NCBI RefSeq assembly: GCF_933775445.1
Contig: NC_065877.1
Location: 12,214,001 to 12,278,000 of the forward strand
Direction of reading: 5' to 3'
Source of the DNA: Argentina anserina
Taxonomy: Eukaryota > Streptophyta > Magnoliopsida > Rosales > Rosaceae
Length of the DNA: 64,000 nucleotides
The notes below the pieces were generated by a model. The model saw only the letters and a program-made list of their open reading frames with translations. It had not been told where the DNA came from and did no database searches. This document shows positions 10,162-20,730 of the stretch, piece by piece (the first letter of the stretch is position 1; each line of letters opens with the position of its first letter). The position numbers and the translations under genes are program-made.

Positions 10162-11941
10162 CGTTATCAGCACGTAGTTATAATCTTGAGTTCCGAAGTC
10201 TATAACCCTAAATTTTGAAAACAAATTCCTTATGCAATGCAAAATTCGGCAAAAGAATATCAAAAACTCTGAGAAATATCAGTGGGCACCCAGAAATGCT
10301 TTTTGGGCACCCGTCCTCCTTCTTCTCCAATCTGCAACGGAGCCGATCTCCAACCCAAGCGCTGACCCAACACCGTCGACTCCTCTAAGCAGCCAGTCGA
10401 CGCTGTCACAGCCCATCAAGGTCGCATCTGATATGGGCACCTAAAGGCAACACCGTCATCGTCAACCTAGCAGCCTTGTGGCATTAAGGAAAATCTGGCG
10501 GTTAGCCTCGACGACGTCCTGAATCCTTGTGCCGGACCCGGATTCCGACCCGGTCGGTGTCCTCCGGCCTAACCACGAAACAAAGGAATTTTTACCCTTC
10601 AGGTAAATCGGTAAATAAAGAGGCATGGTAAATTTGCATCTAGGGTAAAAAAAGGTGGTTTTACTATCAGTAATTTGATCTCAAATTTTACTGATTTATT
10701 ATATGGTTTATGTAACTAACCATATTTTTATTTTTCGTGTTGAAATTTATCACATAACGATACGAAATCGAACGGCGAGAGTTACTTCGCGACGCATTCG
10801 TGGATTCAAGCATGACCGTGGAAATTAAGCAAGAGTAATAAACGTTGTTTATTTGGCAGACAAACAAGTATATTTTAATTAACATTACTGCTTTCATGTA
10901 AATTTAAATTCTTCTAAGTTTTTTCTTTCATCGGAGACTTTCAACATCCCTTTCCTTTTCAACCCGATTCTTTCGCTTCTCGGGTGGTATACATGGATAT
11001 GATTCCCATGGTACCGAGTGTTAGGAGCGGCTGGGAGTGCCGCTGTTACCATTCGTAGCTGTTGTGTGTAGCTACAAGTTTGAAAAAAATGGGACAAACA
11101 TTGGTTTGTGACAAAAATTGTCATTTATACCATTGTGACGGAATTTGTCACGGTTTATTGAATTGAGTTACCATAATTTGGGACTTGATCTCCAATTCAA
11201 TACTTGGAAGTTGTGTCGTATATTGATACATAATGAATGTTCCCTCTTGTTGATCGCAACATGCGCTTGAAATTTGGCATTTTCATGTTGGATGTGTTTA
11301 TGCACCTAGTCCAGATTGATTTCTTTTGGTGCAACATCGTTTCATTGAAAGAAAGAAACATTATGGTCGAAATATACAAGAGTTAGATATGAGACGTTCT
11401 TGAAACAAGACACTCATTATATGGAAGAACATTAGAATATCCTCTCAGAATTACGGATTTTTAAAGCAATTATACATTGCGGTTATTAAATGAAAATAAT
11501 AAAGCATAAATGCTTCGGTTAATAGTCTAAATGACTAGAAATCCGTTTATTCCCAAGTTTAATGTGACTTATGTTACGTAGTCTTTACAATTTTAAATTG
11601 GTTCCTGGTTAAGATTTCAATACAATTGTTGGCTATAAAATTCTCATGTAGTTCAAGTAAACGAACAAATGAGAATGTCTCGATGCATTTATGGTTTCAT
11701 TACCAAAAGCAATATGTTAATGCAATGTAACACATTATATACTACATGACACTACCTACATAAGTCCACGGTTTTAATTGTGGCATAAGATTGATGTCTT
11801 GTTATAACATGTTTCCACCTTGTTTTGGTGATGATTTGTAGTGTTACATGTCATGCAATGCCCTCTATATTTCCACCGTTCTAAAATATGGTGATGTTTT
11901 CAAAAGGTTCGAATTGAACTAACACATGAAACTAAGGGGGA

Positions 11942-14900
11942 GTGGCAAACTTAACAGGTTTACGAGCTACGGCCTTGGAAATTCACCAAGATGGTTCGTC
12001 CGCCGCCCGATTTACCCCCGCAAGACGTTTAAAACCATTGGTCAGAAAAAGTCACCGGAGATGTCACTGGAAAATCGCCGGACGGTTGCCCCTACCCGCC
12101 ACCGGAGCCACCACTGCATCCCTACCGGCCCTACATACCCCCTGCAGCCCCTTCGCACGGCTCCCTACAGCCCCCCCCCCCCCCCCCCCCCCCGCGCGCG
12201 CATAGCCACCCCGCAGCTCTGCACGGCGACAATGCAGCCCCACCTAGGCACCCCCGCCCAGGCCCTGCAGCCCCGCCATGGCCATGCGACTCTACAGTGC
12301 TACTTTGTTTTTTTCGATCATAGTTACTTGAATTACTGGCAACGTGCTTACTCTTTGGCACACATAAGTTTCTCATATGTTAAAGAGACATTGAGTGCAT
12401 AGCTAAATGAAAGCTATTAATGGATTTAGTCTTCATCCATTGTGACTAGGATGACGAGATCATCACACATAGAATCAAGAGCGGTTTAGGTGCTCAAGTT
12501 TAAATGTCTTACGACATCATGATTCTAGTCACATGCGTTTATGCATCTAGAGAGCAATTGAACCTATGAAATAGTTTTTATCATATTAGTTGTCTACGTT
12601 GATGAATTCACAACGATACCATATATAAAAATTGGTGAGACGATAAACCACTTGAAGACAATCCTAGTGCCAACATTATTTATCACTTACAAACTCATTG
12701 TGAAAGAGTTCTTATGTATCGCTTCTAATGATGTAGCGCATCTCATGAGTCGAAATAGTGTGAATTATACTCTTTTCTTTTAAGCAAAGATGTTTTACGA
12801 ATCACTAATATTCCTCCAAAGTAATGGAGATGTAATATATGCGTTAAAAGTTGCATAAGTTTCCTCTATGATCCTTCATTCACTATGCTCAATCTCCAAG
12901 TCTATTCTTTAGCAAAATTTAGGAGTGACATACACCCTCCTACGCTAAAGAGAATGAGACATAACATGGAAGCCAAAATTGGCTTTATCATGATACATTT
13001 TGAGGATAAAATATATTTTGCTGATACATATATCATGGTTAAACTCAAATCATAACACTTAGATGTTATAGAGCACCCAACACAATGACAAAAGTTGAAA
13101 AAGCCTTAAATTTCAGGATTTACATATTGCGGACTTGTCATTGTGAGGACCGATTTACCTACTTTCGGTGGGCTATTGAGGTGCTACTTGTGGTCACTGA
13201 TGCCAAACATCCAAGTATACCTACTCACAAAATGTGAGCCAATTTGGAGACCTGAAACATGTTGAACCGCTCGACACAAGTGGTCACTGACCTCCGGCGA
13301 GTATTCCGGCCAGTTCGGTACATTTCTAACCGGCTCCAGCAGTGCGACTGGTGGCATTGGATTCCTAACACCCATTTTTACTTGCTCTAAAAAGTTCGTA
13401 GCATTCGGGGTTCGAAAAGTCAGTGAACCATTCACGGAAGTGTAAAACATAGGTCCGGTATTGGTCGTTGATGTGCCTAGGCTTCCAACGAACCAACAAT
13501 TCGAACCATAAGCTACGGCTTGTAGCGTGTCTTATTTTATGGTATCCATCTATACCACCATCATTAACGTTAAGGTTGTAACGATTCGCATGTTAGTGTT
13601 TCAAGTCTAACAATATGCATGTTTGTTAACGGATTATGTTAACGGTTTATCGTCCATATATTTTATGTGTCAAATTGCGCCTCCACAGTGCATAATGATG
13701 GGTTATTTGATGTTGAATTTTGTCTTTGAATAAGACATGAACTTCCACATATGTCCGCTTATATAAAAACTTTAACAGGCAATCTCGTTTAGTCACTTTT
13801 GATGAGCCAGTCTCCCCGTCGTTCGGGGGAGAGAAGAACAAGTTTGTTCAAAGTTCAACGACTTGGTTTTGTCGTGGTTTGTCTCACTGTGCCTCATCAT
13901 GTTCCTAATATTCCTATAAATGGAAGTGACAACATTAGAGATACATGCTGCAACTATGCCTGTAAGGATTGATGTCCGACAAATGGACATGTAGTCAATC
14001 TTTATTGGTGACTCCATAAATGTGGTAGATGATGTCACTAAACCGTGGCTCTTACAAAAGTGTAGAGAGACCACTTGGTTTGATTTGATATACTTGATGA
14101 ATGCAAGTTATGGCACAACTTGATCTATGATCAATGATACTCACTTGTCTGTTATCTTGGATGATGGTTATCATTGGGGGACGCCTCAATGTCAATACTA
14201 ATCCAAATAAGAGATCTCGAAGAATGATGATGTTGAATGAGTTTGATGTCGAACAATACATACTATGTTGAAGAAAAATTCCAACATTGTAGATTGGCCT
14301 ACATGGAAGTGCTATCTGATAGGAATTGATGGTGATGATCGACCCATGTCGCCGCCACAGCCTCCTGGAAAGCCGTAGAATCTAATTTTAACAAAGAGAT
14401 AGGTCATTGGTCAGGTAATGCCAACACCGCATATATAAATCCTATCGATTATACATTTGTTAGGCGTAGTGAGAAAGAGAAGAGTTTAGAACCACCTTAT
14501 GGCGCAAACTCTCTAGCAAAACGTCCTAGAATCAAATATGAGACGGCTTGTTCTCTTAATACCTTGTCAGTTAGGTGGTTTCCAAAATAAGTGACTTTGC
14601 AGCTTGTGTACACAGAGCATCTCTGTTGGGACTAAGTTAAAGAGATGTAGATAAAGATCCTTAATGAATTGATTTTCACCTAACTCAAGTGCCTCAAGAC
14701 TACAGAGTGCGATAACTTGATTAAGGTAGGGATAGTAAAATGAAGTGTGATGGACTCTTGATGAACTAAGAGCCAAAATACTGTTTTCCGAAGCTCCTTG
14801 CTCAAAACTCAGGGCTCACCACCCTGACAATGCAGGAGAATTTACTTCAAAGACTTTTTATTGCATAGCCGGGATTAAACATCCTTGTAACCCATGTTCA

Positions 14901-15020
14901 TTCTGCATTAATGGATGAGAATGAGCGACAATTAAGCAGTTAAAGCTTATAGCTAGGGTCCTCGTTACGCGTAAGTAATTTACACATAATTTTCTGGGGA
15001 TATGCAATATTACATGCAAT
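11942..15020 (+). pseudogene. Copia gag-pol remnants, rearranged
   Basis: Pieces recognisable on the plus strand: a gag-like start MANLTGLRATALEI at 11942; the end of integrase and linker (TFDEPVSPSFGGEKN near 13795, then ATMPVRIDV near 13949); a DWPTWK word typical of the reverse transcriptase start (near 14290); and integrase core words DNAGEFTSKTF (near 14826) and IFWGYAILHA (near 14990). Stops and frame changes interrupt every piece. In an intact Copia polyprotein the integrase core precedes its C-terminal part and reverse transcriptase; here it lies after them. Protease and RNase H were not found. No functional product is expected. Confidence 0.6.
12171..12193. repeat. Homopolymer of 23 C
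   Basis: Uninterrupted C run followed by GCGCGCGC, inside the Copia internal region. Its exact length may be unreliable. Confidence 0.8.
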
Positions 15021-16177
15021 TGTACCTAGAATGAGACGATCATGAGAATACTAGGTCTCGAAAGTGATGACTGTTATTGATGATATTCATCGGTTGGCTA
15101 AAGGTAGTAAAGACGTTAAAGTAATGACTACATGTATTCCATGAATCAGTTGAAGTCATAAAATACGTGTTTCCGCCGTATGAGTGATGATAAGTCTTAA
15201 GAGAAGAAACTTTCCACATTTAAGTATGATATGTGTATGCATGTATTTGTTGTAATATGCATGACTCGACATCTCATTCGGTTTAAACTCGTAAGGCCAA
15301 GATGATGGATGAGTGTGCCCACACATATGTCAATGCTTTATCACAACACGTTATGAACATCAAATCCTATATCCCAACACTAAAGACACTTTAATGAAGC
15401 GATATCAGAATCTGCCCAGATTCGTAGGTCAACTTCCACGGGACCTATATGGAAGCTCACTTGTTGTAAAATGGTGAATTTGGTACCATTGGAAAGTTAT
15501 ATGTATCTATTCTCCAGGGACACCAACCAGTTTATCATATCTCGTATATTGAGTCAGTTATAGCTATTTTAGTAAAATACGACGGATCTGTCTGGAAACT
15601 GCAGCTGAGTCAATTTCGACGGAGCTTTGTGATTAACTCAGAATGAACTAGGTTGTGAACCATATATCACTGCAAAGCTACATGTGTCTACTTTCCAGAA
15701 ATATTTACGGTTCATCCATACTTATTATATCGAAGAAGTTATGACTGTTTAAATATGTGAAGGTCATATCACGTGCGAATTGTTTTTTCATTGTAAATTC
15801 TTGTTTTGAGTTGTTATGCAATTCTCTTTCTTTTGATCCATGTACGGATAAGTGTATATGTTTGATTTAAGAATGTTTTGCAAGATTTGATATTTAAATC
15901 ATTAACCCATTGCTACTTTTGAAGAATGTGAAGAGCATTCGTATACGCTATGTATCTAAACTCCAAAATTGAGTTATCAATCAGGGGAAATTGTTTTGTA
16001 GACTTCATGGGGAGTCTATACCACATGTTATCTTCAATTGTAGTTGGTGCGTTGTGCTCTTTTTCCCTTCGACCGTGTTTTTATTTTACCCAAAAAGTTT
16101 TTGTTTTACTTGGCAACGTTTTTACCGAGGCAACGGTTATGCACCATGACACATTAGGATCACAATACAAGGGGGAG

Positions 16178-16372
16178 TGTTGTAGGAGAATTACTCTCCG
16201 TAATCTTCCAGTGTATCTTGTCCTAATTAGTATAGGTTAGTCTAGTTAAGGAATGATATATAATCTATGTATCTATATGATACTCAATGTAATGCCTATA
16301 TATAATGTCTCATTATCAATGAATAAATATATACTTCTCCCTATTCAATGTGTATTACATTCTTCTGTAACA
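16178..16372 (+). repeat. 3' LTR of the Copia element
   Basis: 195 bp, TG...CA ends, preceded by the polypurine tract and followed by the GATAT target duplication, which merges into a (TA)n run. Confidence 0.88.
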
Positions 16373-16920
16373 GATATATATATATATATATATATATATC
16401 AAATTAATACAATCTTTTCAATGTATATTTACTTAATTAACTATTAATTGATGCATATTGAGGTTTATTTTTTCTATGCTAGATTGAAGTGATTAATATG
16501 TACATTTTCAATAATCTATGAACGTTAATGAAATATTGAGCTTTTCAATAGTTCTCATTGCAATTTTAAAAATTATTTTTTTTTTCAGGTTTTTTTATGG
16601 CCTAAGCTCAAAACTTTTGTGGTCTAAATGAAAAATTAAGCTACGAAATTATATTCTTTCGGCTAAGTGATCACTTAGGCCACAAACATTTATTTTGTTG
16701 CCTAACTGCTTGTTTAGACTACAAAATTGCATTTTGTCGTCTTGCATTTTGTCCTCCTAGACACACTTAGGTGACATATTGTTTTGGTATGATCGGCTAA
16801 GTCGATTATTCTGGTAGTGTTGGATCTTTATGCCCTAGGGTCAGGTCTCCTGTTAGTCTGTTACCCTTTGATCAAGTTCTTTAGTGTCAATTATATGTAT
16901 ACTGCAATCAAAAGGGTTTT

Positions 16921-17660
16921 AGCTACATAGCACGGAAGCTTGCCTTGACGACCGATTCCCACTTCGGAAGCGGAAGCAGGAGCGAAAGCGCGGGGAAGCG
17001 CGACGGAAGAGCAATTCCAGAAAAGGAGGGTTTGAGAGCGCGGCGGAAGCGTTGGCTTCCAAACTGGAAGTGCGGTGGAAGCGTTGTCTTCTTAATTGGA
17101 AGCGCGGTGGAAGCGTTGGCTTCCGAATTGGAAGCGCGATTCTTTCCCTTCCTCTATTTCATCAATCAATGTCTTGAGTCTTTTCTCTTCTCGTCGTCTC
17201 ATCTTCTTTCAATTTCTTCAAGCGGTTAAAGATGAATAGCATCAATTGATCTAATATGTGTCAGAGAAAAAAGAAAGAACTGGGAAGAGATATGAAGAAA
17301 ATCTAGACGAGACAAAGTGAAGACGAACCTTTTTTATTCAATTTCATCCAGTGATGTCTCTTTGACTTGCACGTGTCCAACACCTTTACACTATACTTGA
17401 CATTCTTTTGTTTGAATTTTTAAATAAAACTTTAATATTTCTATACCAAGGATAATCATGGTTTAAAAAAGAAGTTATTAATAGTTTTCAAGTTATTTTA
17501 AAACTTGATAAAATATTTAAAAAATAAAAGATAAAAATAGTATATAATATATATTTATTATTCAGACGCTTCCAAAACGCACCCGCTTCCTTAATATCTG
17601 AAAAAAAATGCTTCCGCGTTTCCAAACACTTTGCTTCCACGTACCCGTACCCGATTTCAT
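16921..17660. mobile_element. Possible hAT-like element with GGAAGC repeats
   Basis: The left part (from about 16928) is rich in CGGAAGCG words and the right part (17567-17640) in their complement CGCTTCC-type words, in inverted arrangement, as in some plant hAT elements. Terminal sequences are only loosely similar and no 8-bp duplication was found, so this is tentative. Confidence 0.35.
17038..17133. repeat. 32-bp tandem repeat, three copies
   Basis: Three contiguous 32-bp units start at 17038, 17070 and 17102, each with GCGGTGGAAGCGTTG or a variant. GC-rich in an AT-rich setting. Confidence 0.8.
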
Positions 17661-18835
17661 GCATCCTAGTTATTTAGTCTCTTAGAAAACTTTATTATTA
17701 TTGTTAAAGACCCAGTTAACTATTTGATTATAAATCCAACTATAATTATAAATTATCTACAATCATTTTCTCTCTGTTTGATCTTGCCATCGTTGGCTTG
17801 ATCTTTCTCCGTTTGATCTTCCTTTCTGCCATCTTTAGTTTTGAATATGCACCCCATAGGACTTTCTATTAGGTATAGTAATTCCAGAAGATCAATATCT
17901 GGCCCAATAACACTATACAAGTATACAAGTCCATCATCAGTTTTTTTTTTGGGAGCCTTTAAACAAAACTCTGCAGACACGTACATGCTAACATGCAGTG
18001 CAAGAATTATGATTTAACTATAAATTGCCGGTGTTACTTGTACATGTAGTAAACAAAATGTGAACCCTTTAAAATGTAAGGATTACGAAAGGGCATCTCA
18101 GGCTGGATATCTGTTTAGAACTTTTTTGGGGGAGTGACACCTCTTAATTACCAAAATCAAACATATTAAGCATTTTCTATTAAAATCATAAGGGTAATAT
18201 ACAACCGATATCATATTCATGTCGAAGAAAAGGAGCATGTGATTGACAACCCGATATCAAATTAATTGAACAAAAGTTCGTCAATCGGTAGTACCAGCTG
18301 TGCTGTGTGTGAATATATAGTTCCAAAACCAAATCCTATCGACATGCAATGCATATTCCTTGTCGTTGATCCATTTTGGCCCTTGAAATTAGGCATGCAA
18401 TCATGTGATCGGGTTTTGACATATTAGGCACACTCTGTAGTCTTCATACATACGCACTCACATTCCCTATTCACGTCTCTCACAATTATATAAAATGATC
18501 AGTTTTGAGGTGGCTGGACGTGTATCATTTTATGAACATAAATTCGTCGGAGTTTGCTTTCCAATATGTTCGGTGCGTTAATCATCATCAATTTAAATAT
18601 CTATACATTTGGATTTGTATTTTACAAGATTTTACCTAATGCATGATTAGTAGTTTAAACCGACGATACAAGTTTCTTATTGAAAAAGTTCCATGAGACG
18701 AAGCACATAGCTACGTTACCAATTCGAGCACAAACCACCATGCTTAGAGTGGGATTTGGGAAGCTTCGTTAGGTTTTCAAGGAAGATGAGGATCTTTGAA
18801 TATTTAACATAAATGAGAGTTCCTTTCCATCACGC

Positions 18836-18869
<34 letters not shown>

Positions 18870-19947
18870 CAGAGAGAGAGAGAGAGAGATTTAGGTTCGT
18901 GTGTAGCTAGGCTAGCGAAGGGACTTTGAAAAGGACCACCACTACGTGCACCATGTGGAAGATAAAACCACCCCAAACGCAATCACATCCAAATTCCCAC
19001 TTAATAATTCACTCTCACCTTCACTATTGAAAATGTATGTCAACCTCACTAATTCTATCGGTGGAACCTTCGATAATACAAACCAAATCCATGAAATTCT
19101 TTACCAGAAAAGAATAACCTGTCTCCCTAATTGATGTATACTCACTGAACAGTGTATACATCAATTAAACAGTGTATACTCACTAATTGATGTATAACGT
19201 ACATTTTGTACAGATATATACATATTTATTAATAAAACTGAAACAGTTATTAATGCAAGAAGAAAAGTCCTGAAACCATGTGCTACCTACGAAGATAATT
19301 AAAATGTAGAGAATATAGGTGAAAGCCGGAAAGCAATGACATATCATTGGCGTTATATATACATATGAACTAAGTAGGACAAACTAGTAAGAAGATATGC
19401 ATATTTTGATCGATGAAATAAAATTAACGGATTGATGAAGTAAAATATAAAGCCCAGCCTAAAAGAAAAGGCAATAAGGAGGCATAGAGTGAGTGAAAAC
19501 ATTAAATATGATGAATGAAATATAAGCAAAGCAAGAACAGAAAACTTATTGAAAGAAAATGCCACTCCAACCTCCTCTAGACACCCAATTGCCATGCATT
19601 AATCCAAAAATGCATGATATAATAAGATTAATTATTATATAATACATCTTAATTAAGTTCTCCATTAATTAAGTACCACCGACTAAAATTTTGCTATACG
19701 TCTCATGTATCTTTCATCATAGTCTCCATTTTATTCTATAGCAAAATGTACAAATTCAAAAGACCCCACGTATATGTAAATCCGAATACACACACAGTTC
19801 GATCGAGCTAAATTAATCAACAGGAAAATTAAAAGTGCTGGAAAATTAATTATAGAGAAGGAACTAACGGCGTTCGAGCAATAATAATTCCACGGCCATT
19901 TGTCGCCGTCCGATTCATATGGATTGCTCGCCCTTTCATTTCCTTTG
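17661..19947. other. Intergenic sequence, 3' flank of the third NHL gene
   Basis: No gene recognised. It contains trinucleotide (TTA)n at about 18837-18869, a (GA)n run at about 18870-18889, and a small hairpin repeat at 19129-19197. Confidence 0.5.
19129..19197. repeat. Short inverted and direct repeat of TTGATGTATAC
   Basis: AATTGATGTATAC at 19129 is followed by its inverse complement ending at about 19165, then by a direct partial copy ending at 19197. Could form a hairpin with 13-bp arms. Confidence 0.7.
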
Positions 19948-20580
19948 TCATACGCTAACCTTGCATCGCTGGACCAGCTGGTACTTGATAGCGTTTTCTC
20001 CGACCACAATTCCAGTAGTCTTGGCTCCCAGAGTTATGAAAGCCGGACATCTCACATAGAGATGGTACTTTCTGGTGATGAATGTTCCAACCTTCCATCT
20101 TACCCGCCCGTCAATTTTAATCAACAAAAGGACAGTGCCGGAGGCCTGGTCCTGCCCTAGAGCAAGGGAGTTGTAGGGAGCAATGGGAACGTTGGTGCCG
20201 TAGACGAAGGGCGACCATATGTTGACGTCCTTGTGGCCTTGATAGGTGGGTGGGATTAGGGTTGAGAAGGTGATCTGCTGGGAGCGGTAGTTGGCGTAGA
20301 CGTCGAGCTTGTCGTAGTAGATTCCGAGCTTATCGTTGGGGTTGCGGGAGGAGATGGTGACCTGGAAGCTGGAAGAGAAGACGTTGGGGACGGTGTTGTT
20401 GAAGTTGTAGACGGTGACGTCCTGGAGGATGAAGCGGGGTTTGGAAGGCTGAAGGATAGCCCAGATGATGAGGATGGTGACGAGGAGGATGAAGTTGAAG
20501 ATAAGGAGCCCCGCGCAGCAGCGGCGGATTCTCTTTCGCCACTTGTTGTGGCAGTGCTGGCCGCAGTCTTTTGAAGACAT
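19948..20580 (-). CDS. NDR1/HIN1-like (NHL) LEA_2 protein, NHL12/NHL1 type
   Basis: Single-exon gene for 210 residues with its ATG at 20580-20578. A basic N-terminus (KWRKRIRRCC, 13-22) precedes one membrane helix (about 23-43), giving a type II topology. The LEA_2 domain carries NPNDKLGIYYD (80-90), TYQGHK (112-117), SPFVYGTNVP (123-132) and the classic RVRWKVGTF (159-167). These match Arabidopsis NHL12/NHL1-type proteins more closely than the other NHL genes here. Family members are plasma-membrane or plasmodesmal proteins tied to pathogen response; specific function is not established here. No lesion is visible and the length is normal. A W-box core TTGACT lies at 20692-20697, in the region upstream of the ATG. 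Confidence 0.93.
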   Translation of the reverse strand: MSSKDCGQHCHNKWRKRIRRCCAGLLIFNFILLVTILIIWAILQPSKPRFILQDVTVYNFNNTVPNVFSSSFQVTISSRNPNDKLGIYYDKLDVYANYRSQQITFSTLIPPTYQGHKDVNIWSPFVYGTNVPIAPYNSLALGQDQASGTVLLLIKIDGRVRWKVGTFITRKYHLYVRCPAFITLGAKTTGIVVGENAIKYQLVQRCKVSV

Positions 20581-20719
20581 GGTGGTGGTGGCGGTGGTGG
20601 AGGAGGAGGAGGAGGAGGAGGGACTGTACTGGAAGTTTAGGATGAGGATGAGAAGAGAGGTTTTCTAGGTAGCTCTGGTTAATGCGAGGAGTTGACTGTG
20701 AGCAGGTTTGGTTTGGGGG

Positions 20720-20730
20720 TATATATTATA
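20720..20730 (-). promoter_or_regulatory. TATA box of the third NHL gene
   Basis: Minus-strand TATAATATATA, about 140 bp upstream of the ATG. A G-box CACGTG is found much farther upstream at 21643-21648. Confidence 0.55.

Larger units (their letters stand above)
9966..16372 (+). mobile_element. Copia-type LTR retrotransposon, decayed
   Basis: Two direct repeats of about 195 bp start TGTTGTA and end TGTAACA, flanked by a perfect 5-bp target duplication GATAT (9961-9965 and 16373-16377). A polypurine tract AAGGGGGAG lies directly before the 3' LTR. A probable primer site with TTATCAGCACG follows the 5' LTR. The LTRs differ at about 18 of 196 positions by eye, so the insertion is old. Coding remnants on the plus strand are broken and out of the usual order. 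Confidence 0.88.
8029..16819. mobile_element. CACTA (En/Spm) element interrupted by a Copia element
   Basis: The left end begins CACTACCAGAAAAA at 8029 and the right end is its inverted counterpart TTATTCTGGTAGTG, ending at 16819. The 3-bp flanks are TTG on both sides (8026-8028 and 16820-16822), the size expected for CACTA insertions. Subterminal regions (8050-8290 and 16600-16800) repeat GGCTAAG/CTTAGCC words in both orientations, as is typical. Removing the nested Copia element leaves about 2.4 kb, without a recognised transposase, so the element is non-autonomous. Open frames at about 8400-9084 are unrecognised and may be captured sequence. Confidence 0.85.

Noticed and set aside
12580..12780. 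VYVDE word resembling a reverse transcriptase active site
   Set aside because: Only a five-residue likeness, out of order relative to other Copia pieces, and the surrounding sequence does not align with reverse transcriptase as I know it.
13184..13450. 88-codon minus-strand frame in the Copia interior
   Set aside because: Opposite to the element's coding strand and not similar to a recognised protein.
20590..20640. GGT/GGA repeat upstream of the third NHL start, as possible extended coding sequence
   Set aside because: It lies in the 5' UTR on the minus strand as a CCT/ACC run; the first ATG at 20580 matches the usual family start.
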